Assembly (NCBI GenBank): GCA_002841605.1
Contig: PHAF01000008.1
Span: 1 to 24,603 of the forward strand
Length of the DNA stretch: 24,603 bases
Direction: 5' to 3'
Source of the DNA: Firmicutes bacterium HGW-Firmicutes-10
Lineage (GTDB): Bacteria > Bacillota_I > Bacilli_A > Erysipelotrichales > Erysipelotrichaceae
In this document: positions 1-6,959 of the stretch, one piece after another
How the letters are laid out: each line of letters opens with the position of its first letter
Position numbering within the stretch: the first letter of the stretch is position 1
Translations under genes and position numbers: made by a program
The notes under the pieces: model-generated
What the model saw: the letters and a program-made list of their open reading frames with translations, nothing else
What the model was told of the DNA's origin: nothing
Database searches by the model: none

Positions 1-907
1 TAGCTTCTGCATTGTCCAACATTAATTGTTTGCGCGACAAGAACTTCTGCTTATCATGATCACGGATAATATAATTCATATGACCCAATTCAATCGTCGT
101 TTTCATTTCGTTAAGTAAGAAGAATCCTTGATAGCCTTCCGTTTTTTCAGGGACTTCATCCTGTGGCAACATTGAATCAAACTCAAAGGCCAGCTTTGCG
201 GTGTTTATCATTTTGTCCTTCGCAGTTCCAGGATGAACGCTGACACCATGCAATGTAACTTTCGCAGCAGCGGCATTGAAACTCTCATACTCCAATTCGC
301 CTAAAACACTGCCATCCAGTGTATAAGCATATTTCGCTCTAAAATCCTTTGCATCAAATAAATTCGCTCCACGACCGATTTCTTCATCCGGACCAAAAGC
401 GACACGAATTTCACCGTGCTTTTCTTCGGGATGATTGATAAAATATAACATGGCATCAATGATTTCCACGATTCCGGCTTTGTCATCGGCTCCCAATAAC
501 GTTGTGCCATCGGTCGTTACCAATGTGTGACCAACATAGTTTCTTAAATTTGGGAATTTATCGACACTCATTACCACATCCAACGGTTTATTCAACAAGA
601 TATCTTCACCATCATAATTCTCAATAATCTGAGGCTGAATGTCTTCGGAATTAAAATCTGCGGTATCAAAGTGAGCAATAAACCCTATGGTGTCGACCGG
701 ACGTTCAATGTTGGAAGGAATCGTCGCTATTACAAATCCATTGTCTAAACGATGAATTACTTCACTAAATCCCAACTCCACCAATTCCTCTGCCAGCATC
801 TTCGCAAATTCCACTTGAGCCTGTGTTGAGGGAACTGTTTTGCTCGTTTCATCCGAGCGCGTGTTTACTTTACAATAGCGGATCAACCGCTCTAACATGG
901 TTTCCAT
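1..907 (-). CDS. pepT: Peptidase T (tripeptide aminopeptidase), 3' end cut by window edge
   Basis: Cytoplasmic zinc aminopeptidase of the M20B family that removes the N-terminal residue from tripeptides. About 302 N-terminal residues of a family usually near 405-410 are visible; the C-terminus lies beyond position 1. Metal-site motifs are in place: IAHFDTAD (H79, D81), LGADDKAG (D141) and GPDEEIGRG (E175/E176, the catalytic Glu region). The start at 907 is preferred because an AGG-type ribosome site sits five bases before it; an in-frame ATG at 898 is possible but has weaker support. It is divergently transcribed from the alpha-galactosidase gene, with the putative promoter TTGAGT-N16-TATAAT on the minus strand in the shared intergenic region. 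No signal peptide is visible. Identification is confident from continuous family-typical sequence. Confidence 0.95.
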   Translation of the reverse strand, partial: METMLERLIRYCKVNTRSDETSKTVPSTQAQVEFAKMLAEELVELGFSEVIHRLDNGFVIATIPSNIERPVDTIGFIAHFDTADFNSEDIQPQIIENYDGEDILLNKPLDVVMSVDKFPNLRNYVGHTLVTTDGTTLLGADDKAGIVEIIDAMLYFINHPEEKHGEIRVAFGPDEEIGRGANLFDAKDFRAKYAYTLDGSVLGELEYESFNAAAAKVTLHGVSVHPGTAKDKMINTAKLAFEFDSMLPQDEVPEKTEGYQGFFLLNEMKTTIELGHMNYIIRDHDKQKFLSRKQLMLDNAEA

Positions 908-934
908 AATTACCTGCTTTCATTCGATATTTCT

Positions 935-962
935 ATTATAGACCATCCGCCGTAAAACTCAA
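935..962 (-). promoter_or_regulatory. Putative sigma-A promoter of pepT
   Basis: On the minus strand a perfect TATAAT (940 to 935) lies 16 bp downstream of TTGAGT (962 to 957, four of six matches to TTGACA). The predicted transcript would start near 928, giving a leader of about 20 nt. Its -35 element overlaps the region the opposing alpha-galactosidase promoter would occupy. Confidence 0.55.
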
Positions 963-966
963 GTTG

Positions 967-975
967 TGCTATAAT
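967..975 (+). promoter_or_regulatory. Extended -10 promoter of the alpha-galactosidase gene
   Basis: The sequence TGC-TATAAT is a perfect extended -10 element, followed by a short leader and a GGAGGAA ribosome site at 989-995. No good -35 hexamer is seen 16-18 bp upstream. No full catabolite-repression (cre) match was found in this intergenic region. Confidence 0.55.
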
Positions 976-1001
976 TAACAAAAGGAACGGAGGAAATCAT
1001 C

Positions 1002-3329
1002 ATGGAACTGTTCCACCTTCAAACAAAAAATACCAGTTACGCTTTCACCATCTTACCTACCGGTCAACTTGAGCATCTTTACTATGGCAAAAAAATAAGA
1101 TTGGACGACCCATTGGTTTTGAGCGAGAAAGCCGTCTTTCCAAGCGGAAACTGCATCGTTTATGATCGCAACGTTCCGCACATCTCCCTTGAACACCGGA
1201 TGTTGGAATACTCCACTCTCGGTAAAGGCGATATCCGCCAACCAATCGTAGAGATCATATTTCCCGATACATCCTATGTTTCGGATTTCGTGTTTCTAAA
1301 AGCTGAAAAAAGAAGGGGAAAAGAAGCACTGGATAAACTTCCCTCAAGCTATGGAAGTGAAGATGAAATCGAGTCAATCATCATCACCTTAAAAGAAAAA
1401 CATCATGAAATATATCTTCAGTTAAACTATAGTGCATTTTTCGAGTCGGATGTCATAGCTCGTAGCAGTAAGTTGATCAACCGCTCCGACATGGTGATAT
1501 CCCTCAAGTCACTTTTCTCTATGCAACTTGACAGAGACGATATTGACTGGCAAATCATGACCTTTGATGGACATTGGGGTAGAGAACGCACACCTCACCT
1601 ACGAGATATCGGATATGGCCGGAGTGTGGTCGAGACTCTTGCGGGTTGTTCAAGCAATCGTCAAAACCCGTTTTTTATCTTAAAGAAAGCACACACAGAT
1701 GAAGACCTTGGTGAATGCCTCGGGGTTAATCTGATTTACTCCGGCAATCACCAAAGCAATATCGAAGTCAGTGCGTATGACCGCCTTCGTATCTTAAGCG
1801 GTATCCACCCGACCCAATTTGACTGGCCGCTTCAACCTGAAGAAAGCTTCCAGTCTCCGGAAGCCGTATTTTCCTTTAGTACGGCAGGCCTTAATGGTTT
1901 GAGCCAACAGTTTCATACATTTATCAATCAACACATCGTTCGGGGAGAATGGAAAAACAAGGAACGTCCGGTCGTATTGAACAACTGGGAAGCAACATAT
2001 TTTAACTTCAATGAAAACAAGATACTAAAACTTGCTCGTGAAGCCGCAAGCGTCGGAGTGGAGTGCTTCGTCTTAGATGACGGTTGGTTTAAAAACCGTA
2101 AAGACGACTTTCGGGCGTTGGGCGATTGGTATACCGACACCAAGAAACTTCCCCATGGGTTAAAATGGTTGAGCAAGCAAATTCAATCTATGAATATGAA
2201 TTTTGGCTTGTGGGTAGAACCGGAAATGATCAACGAAGACAGTGACTTATACCGCAGTCATCCGGAGTGGGCAGTCGGGCGAGTTGATCAAATCGCCTCT
2301 TTGAGTCGCAATCAACGTGTATTGGATATGAGCAATCCGGATGTACAAGACTATTTGATTGAACGTTTAAGTGAAATATTTGAAGAAGCTGAAGTAAGTT
2401 TCGTAAAGTGGGACTACAACCGCATCTTCTCAGACCATTTCGGATCAACCTTGGATCATCAAGGCAAATTCACCCATTCATTCATTTTAGGAACTTATCG
2501 TGTTCTCGATGAGTTGACTAAACGTTTTCCTTCGGTGCTTTTTGAGAGTTGCGCTTCCGGCGGAAACCGGTTTGATTTAGGTATGCTCTGCTATACCCCG
2601 CAAATCTGGACCAGTGACAACACGGATGCGCTTGATCGAACGGTCATACAAACCGGAACCAGTTACGGATATCCCTTATCATCGATATCCGCACACGTCA
2701 GTGCGGTTCCAAACCATCAAACCCGCCGAATATCCCCATTGAACTCCCGATTGGCCGTTTCCAGCTTTGGGGTTTTTGGATGCGAGATCAATTTGAATGA
2801 CTGTAATGAAAAACAGAAAAAAGAGATTGCCTCCCATATTGCTTTATATAAGGCTTATCGAAATACACTTCAGTATGGGACATTCTATCGAATCCCTTGT
2901 GATAAAAATCAGGTTCGATGGATGTGCGTCGATCAAAAGAAGCAATCTGCTATCGGTATGTACTTTCAGTCGCGTAATCCCGTCAATGTAAAAAGTGAGC
3001 GATTCATTACCCGCGGACTCAATGAAGAGAGTTATTATTCGATTAAATCTGTGCCTTTCGATATGAGCATTTTGGATTTTGGTGACTTGATCAACTATGT
3101 TTCGCCGGTTCACATAAAACCAAATTCACTTTTACACAAAACCGTGGATATGTTTATGAAAGTCAAAAGCGAACATGAAAATTTGGAAGCTTACGGGGAT
3201 TGTCTGAACTTGGCAGGATGGGCGTTGAAGCAACCGTTTTTGGCTGGATTGCACGAAGATGCCAGAATCTTGTTCGATCAGTCCGCTCGACTGTATTTAT
3301 TTCAACAAAAAGAATCTGAAATCGAATAA
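1002..3329 (+). CDS. Alpha-galactosidase, glycoside hydrolase family 36
   Basis: Hydrolyses terminal alpha-1,6-galactosides such as melibiose and raffinose-type sugars with retention of configuration. The 775 residues are slightly longer than the usual 720-750. The N-terminal beta-sandwich domain runs to about residue 310, then the (beta/alpha)8 barrel, then a C-terminal beta domain. Key motifs are LWVEPEM, FVKWDYNR with the expected nucleophile D471, FESCASGGNRFD, and WTSDNTDA with the expected acid/base D539; the spacing resembles the Geobacillus AgaA pair. There is no signal peptide, so it should act in the cytoplasm on imported sugar, yet no transporter or sugar regulator lies beside it here. 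Start ATG 1002 follows GGAGGAA by six bases. The gene is monocistronic as far as visible; no clear terminator follows it. AgaA, RafA and MelA are all used as names in this family, so no symbol is given. Confidence 0.93.
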   Translation: MELFHLQTKNTSYAFTILPTGQLEHLYYGKKIRLDDPLVLSEKAVFPSGNCIVYDRNVPHISLEHRMLEYSTLGKGDIRQPIVEIIFPDTSYVSDFVFLKAEKRRGKEALDKLPSSYGSEDEIESIIITLKEKHHEIYLQLNYSAFFESDVIARSSKLINRSDMVISLKSLFSMQLDRDDIDWQIMTFDGHWGRERTPHLRDIGYGRSVVETLAGCSSNRQNPFFILKKAHTDEDLGECLGVNLIYSGNHQSNIEVSAYDRLRILSGIHPTQFDWPLQPEESFQSPEAVFSFSTAGLNGLSQQFHTFINQHIVRGEWKNKERPVVLNNWEATYFNFNENKILKLAREAASVGVECFVLDDGWFKNRKDDFRALGDWYTDTKKLPHGLKWLSKQIQSMNMNFGLWVEPEMINEDSDLYRSHPEWAVGRVDQIASLSRNQRVLDMSNPDVQDYLIERLSEIFEEAEVSFVKWDYNRIFSDHFGSTLDHQGKFTHSFILGTYRVLDELTKRFPSVLFESCASGGNRFDLGMLCYTPQIWTSDNTDALDRTVIQTGTSYGYPLSSISAHVSAVPNHQTRRISPLNSRLAVSSFGVFGCEINLNDCNEKQKKEIASHIALYKAYRNTLQYGTFYRIPCDKNQVRWMCVDQKKQSAIGMYFQSRNPVNVKSERFITRGLNEESYYSIKSVPFDMSILDFGDLINYVSPVHIKPNSLLHKTVDMFMKVKSEHENLEAYGDCLNLAGWALKQPFLAGLHEDARILFDQSARLYLFQQKESEIE

Positions 3330-3375
3330 ATGTTGTGAATAATGTGTGAAAACATCATGCATGGGCAACTTAGTA

Positions 3376-3404
3376 TGAACACCATCATTGACTTGTGCTA
3401 AAAT
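3376..3404 (+). promoter_or_regulatory. Putative promoter of the ctpB-uvrB unit
   Basis: An extended -10 element TGC-TAAAAT ends at 3404, with a weak -35 (TGAACA, 3376-3381) 17 bp upstream. The GAGGT ribosome site at 3416-3420 follows closely, so the leader is very short. The nearby TTGACT (3388) is too close to the -10 to be its partner. Confidence 0.5.
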
Positions 3405-3426
3405 AAGCATACTGCGAGGTATCGAT

Positions 3427-4908
3427 ATGGAAGAAGAAAACGTAAGAATTAAATTAGAGCGCCACGTATGGCCAGATGAAAAGGCTAATCGCAAGCGCAA
3501 GAAAATATTTGTAACAACGGTCATATTGGCGATCGTTCTTTCTTTTGGCATCGGCTGGCTGTTTGGTTCATTTTTACAAACACCGATCACCGTCAATAAT
3601 TCCGGAAAGTACACCCGCTTGGATGCGATCATTGAGACCTTGTCTGCTCAGTGGTATTTTGGCAAGGATATCGAAAATATTGAAACATGGCTGCTGAATA
3701 ACGCCATCAACGGAATGATCGACCTTAACGGCGATATACACACGAGTTATCTGACTGCTGAAGAAGTCAAACAATTCAACGACTCCATTGATATGGGGTT
3801 TGTTGGGATTGGTGTTCAATATTATATGAGTGCGGATGGCTACCCGGTCGTTGAACGAGTATTTAAAAATTCACCGGCGGAAGCATTCGGTGTCATGCCG
3901 GGAGATATTATTTATATCGTTGATGGTGTAGATGTCAAAGGGATGGAAACCGAAGAGATCGCTTCACGCGTCAAGGGTGAAGAAGGTACGACAGTCGTCA
4001 TTGATTTTTTACGTGCCGGTACGGTTGTTAGAAAAGAGATCATCCGAGGTATCGTAAAGAACTCAGCGTTTGGTCAGATATTGGCAGGAAACGTCGGATA
4101 TCTTGAAATATATCAATTTGGCTCATCCACGACCCAGGAAGTTGCTGGTTACCTCAATGACATGAAGGCTAAAAACGTTTCCAAACTTGTCATCGACTTA
4201 CGTGATAATGGCGGCGGATACTTAAATACCTTAGTAGGCATATCGAGTTTGTTATTACCGAAAGACACTGTTGTCATTCGTCAGGAATATAAAGACGGAA
4301 GCAGTGAAATCGGTAAAACTTTGGGTGGACAAATGACGAACTTTACCGATATCGTGATTTTGGTCAATGGAAATACAGCCAGTGCTTCAGAAGTGCTGAC
4401 CGCTGCTTTACAAGAGCAAGCCGGTATCAAAGTAGTTGGAGTAAAGACGTATGGTAAAGGAACCGTACAGATCACCCGTCCGTTTGCGGATGGAAGCGCG
4501 TTAAAATTCACGACGGCACAATGGATGTCTCCCAATGGCAATGCGATCAATGGCGTCGGGATTACCCCGGATTACATCGTAGAGCTTCATCCTGTGTTCT
4601 ATTTCGATAAGATCGTTTTAGAAGAAGGTGTGACCTATGGATTCGATCAAGTGGACGAAAGTGTCGAACTTGCTCAATTAGCCCTGGATTTCCTGGGGTA
4701 TTCGGTCAACCGCACAGACGGCTATTTTGACCAGTCGACCGTTGAAGCGATCGTTAAATTCAGATCTGACTATGCACTTGAAGAATCCGAGCGTTTAGAT
4801 AAGAAGGCACTTCAAGTATTATCCACAGAAATCATTCGATACTGGTTTACCAATCGCGCAAATCTGGATACTCAATTACAGAAAGCCCTTGAACTTATCA
4901 ATGAATGA
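3427..4908 (+). CDS. ctpB: C-terminal processing peptidase, S41 family (CtpA/CtpB-like)
   Basis: Membrane-anchored serine protease of 493 residues facing the outside. Order of parts: charged N-terminus, one transmembrane segment (about 27-46), PDZ domain (about 124-210), S41 protease core, and a C-terminal peptidoglycan-binding-1-type domain (about 414-475). The catalytic Ser-Lys-Gln set is visible by alignment with the E. coli Prc and B. subtilis CtpB motifs: S319 in NTASASE, K344 and Q348 in YGKGTVQ. The start at 3427 is chosen over an upstream in-frame TTG (3388) because GAGGT sits six bases before the ATG and the TTG lies inside the promoter. Its stop overlaps the uvrB start by eight bases, so the two are probably co-transcribed. 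In Bacillus, CtpB processes sporulation signalling proteins; the substrate here is unknown and the symbol marks family membership only. Confidence 0.9.
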   Translation: MEEENVRIKLERHVWPDEKANRKRKKIFVTTVILAIVLSFGIGWLFGSFLQTPITVNNSGKYTRLDAIIETLSAQWYFGKDIENIETWLLNNAINGMIDLNGDIHTSYLTAEEVKQFNDSIDMGFVGIGVQYYMSADGYPVVERVFKNSPAEAFGVMPGDIIYIVDGVDVKGMETEEIASRVKGEEGTTVVIDFLRAGTVVRKEIIRGIVKNSAFGQILAGNVGYLEIYQFGSSTTQEVAGYLNDMKAKNVSKLVIDLRDNGGGYLNTLVGISSLLLPKDTVVIRQEYKDGSSEIGKTLGGQMTNFTDIVILVNGNTASASEVLTAALQEQAGIKVVGVKTYGKGTVQITRPFADGSALKFTTAQWMSPNGNAINGVGITPDYIVELHPVFYFDKIVLEEGVTYGFDQVDESVELAQLALDFLGYSVNRTDGYFDQSTVEAIVKFRSDYALEESERLDKKALQVLSTEIIRYWFTNRANLDTQLQKALELINE

Positions 4909-6877
4909 TCAACGCTTTCAACTGATCTCCAATTTTGATCCCAAAGGAGACCAACCCAAAGCGATTGATCAACTGGTAGAAGGTTTAAATCAAAATAAAA
5001 AGGCTCAGGTTCTTTTAGGTGCCACTGGAACCGGTAAAACGTTTACCGTTTCTCAAGTGATTGCCCGAGTCAACCGGCCAACCCTGGTTTTGGTTCATAA
5101 CAAAACATTGGCCGGACAATTATACTCTGAATTTAAAGAACTCTTCCCGAACAATCGGGTAGAGTATTTTGTGTCTAACTTTGATTACTATCAACCGGAA
5201 GCTTACATGCCTCGCACCGATACATACATCGAGAAGAATGCGATGATCAATGCGGAACTAGACATGTTGCGCTTATCTTCGATCAACAGCATTTTACAAC
5301 GCCGGGATACGATCGTCGTTGCTTCCGTCGCCTGCATTTATGCATCCAGTGACCCTGAACTATACCGTGACATGTTTTTTACTTTGCGAGTCGAAGAGAA
5401 AATCGATCGTCAACAATTGCTTCACAGGCTTGTCGAACGTCAGTATCAACGAAATGATATTGAACAAAGCCGCGGAACTTTCCGGGTACGAGGCGATGTG
5501 ATCGAAATCTGTTTAGGATATACCGATGCATTCATTCTTCGCATCGAGATGTTTGATAACGAAATCGAACGAATCACCGAAGTCGACCCTGTCACCGGTA
5601 AAATTCTCAACGCTTACTCTTTGTATCATATATTTCCTGCCAATGAATATGCGCGGAATAAAGATCAAATCCTGAGGGCTTGCAATGATATTGAGGCTGA
5701 GTTGAGAGAACGTTTGATCGAATTTGAGAAAGAAGGAAAACTTCTTGAAAAACAACGCTTGGAACAACGGACCCGATATGATTTAGAAGCTTTGCGTGAG
5801 TTTGGTTTCTGTCCGGGTATTGAGAACTACTCTCGCCATATTGACGGAAGAGCAGAGGGACAAAGGCCCTTTACACTCTTTGATTTCTTCCCAAAAGATT
5901 TCTTGTTTGTTGTCGATGAATCACACGTCAGTATCCCTCAAGTTCGCGGAATGTACAACGGAGACCGCGCACGCAAGGAAGTATTGGTAGAATTCGGTTT
6001 TCGTCTGCCATCGGCACTCGATAACCGCCCCTTGAAATTTACGGAGTTCGAGCAACTGACCCCCCAAACGATTTTTGTTTCGGCGACTCCGGGTGATTAC
6101 GAGACCAATTTGACCAACGGTGAAATCGTCGAACAAATCATCCGGCCGACCGGTCTGCTCGATCCGCAAATCGAAGTTAAACCTTCGCGTGGTCAAATCG
6201 ATGATATCGTCGATCAAATCAGATTGCGCATGGCAAAAAACCAACGCGTGCTTATAACGACGCTTACCGTTAAAATGGCGGAAGAACTAACCGGATATTT
6301 AAAGAAACTGCATTTGAACGTGGCTTATTTGCATCATGAAACCAAAACCTTGGAACGCATCGAAATCATCCGTGAACTTCGAAAAGGAAAATATGACGTT
6401 TTGGTCGGAATCAATTTGTTACGCGAAGGGTTGGACTTACCGGAAGTTTCATTGGTGGCCATTTTGGATGCGGATAAAGAAGGATTCTTGCGCTCGACCC
6501 GCTCACTGATACAGACCATTGGCCGTGCCGCCCGTAATTCGGATGGCAAAGTCATTTTGTATGCCGATCGTATGACGGACTCGATGATCAATGCGATCAA
6601 CGAGACCAATCGACGCCGGACAGTACAAGAACAGTACAACATTGATAACAATATAACACCAACAACCATTGTCAAAGAAATCCGTGATTCTATCCGTGGT
6701 AAAGAAACTCAGGAAATGACCGCCAGACTGCTGAAGAAAAAGGGCAAGGTCAGTAAGAAGGAAAAGGATGAAGTCATCCGTCAACTGGAAAAGGAAATGC
6801 ACGAAGCCGCTCGTGTCCTTGATTTTGAGCGGGCTGCCCAATTACGCGATATCATCATCGAAATGAGAGCTGAATAA
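4901..6877 (+). CDS. uvrB: Excinuclease ABC subunit B
   Basis: Damage-verifying helicase-like ATPase of nucleotide excision repair; it is loaded by UvrA and then recruits UvrC. The 658 residues match the usual length. Visible parts: Walker A GATGTGKT (40-47), the beta-hairpin region YQPEAYMPRTDTYIEK used for strand separation, DESH (Walker B), helicase motif VI-like IQTIGRAARN, and the C-terminal UVR motif, ending LDFERAAQLRD, that contacts UvrC. The ATG at 4901 gives the typical N-terminus ending FDPKGDQPKAI; a TTG at 4889 is also open but adds nothing conserved. The start lies inside the 3' end of ctpB, and the ribosome site is poor, suggesting translational coupling. A hairpin begins at the stop codon and separates it from uvrA. 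Confidence 0.97.
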   Translation: MNDQRFQLISNFDPKGDQPKAIDQLVEGLNQNKKAQVLLGATGTGKTFTVSQVIARVNRPTLVLVHNKTLAGQLYSEFKELFPNNRVEYFVSNFDYYQPEAYMPRTDTYIEKNAMINAELDMLRLSSINSILQRRDTIVVASVACIYASSDPELYRDMFFTLRVEEKIDRQQLLHRLVERQYQRNDIEQSRGTFRVRGDVIEICLGYTDAFILRIEMFDNEIERITEVDPVTGKILNAYSLYHIFPANEYARNKDQILRACNDIEAELRERLIEFEKEGKLLEKQRLEQRTRYDLEALREFGFCPGIENYSRHIDGRAEGQRPFTLFDFFPKDFLFVVDESHVSIPQVRGMYNGDRARKEVLVEFGFRLPSALDNRPLKFTEFEQLTPQTIFVSATPGDYETNLTNGEIVEQIIRPTGLLDPQIEVKPSRGQIDDIVDQIRLRMAKNQRVLITTLTVKMAEELTGYLKKLHLNVAYLHHETKTLERIEIIRELRKGKYDVLVGINLLREGLDLPEVSLVAILDADKEGFLRSTRSLIQTIGRAARNSDGKVILYADRMTDSMINAINETNRRRTVQEQYNIDNNITPTTIVKEIRDSIRGKETQEMTARLLKKKGKVSKKEKDEVIRQLEKEMHEAARVLDFERAAQLRDIIIEMRAE

Positions 6878-6910
6878 ACCGGGGAGACCCGGTTTGCGTA
6901 TTGTATTTTT
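6876..6910 (+). terminator. Hairpin after uvrB, possible weak terminator
   Basis: A perfect 8-bp stem (AAACCGGG / CCCGGTTT) with a GAGA loop (GNRA type) begins in the uvrB stop codon and ends at 6895. The T-run does not follow directly; a T-rich stretch ends at 6910. It may be a partial terminator or an mRNA-stabilising end between uvrB and uvrA. Confidence 0.55.
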
Positions 6911-6929
6911 AATGAAGAAGTTTATCATG

Positions 6930-6935
6930 TATAAT
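6930..6935 (+). promoter_or_regulatory. Possible -10 element for uvrA
   Basis: A perfect TATAAT lies 25 bp before the uvrA start, but I see no acceptable -35 at normal spacing. With the hairpin just upstream, an independent uvrA promoter is plausible. I found no Bacillus-type LexA (DinR) box of the CGAAC-N4-GTTCG form near it by eye. Confidence 0.35.
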
Positions 6936-6959
6936 GAGTAAGATTGAGGTGAATTTAAT

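Noticed and set aside
1040..1047. Possible cre site at the start of the alpha-galactosidase gene
   Set aside because: Only a half site (TGAAAGCG on the minus strand) matches; the other half has several mismatches.
3388..3404. TTGACT and TAAAAT as a -35/-10 pair
   Set aside because: They are only five bases apart, far too close for sigma-A; the extended -10 is used instead.
3388..3426. TTG start for the S41 protease
   Set aside because: It lies within the promoter region and has no ribosome site; ATG 3427 has GAGGT at good spacing.
6334..6841. Minus-strand open frames of more than 100 codons inside uvrB
   Set aside because: They lie antisense to a well-conserved gene, overlap each other and show no domain or ribosome site.
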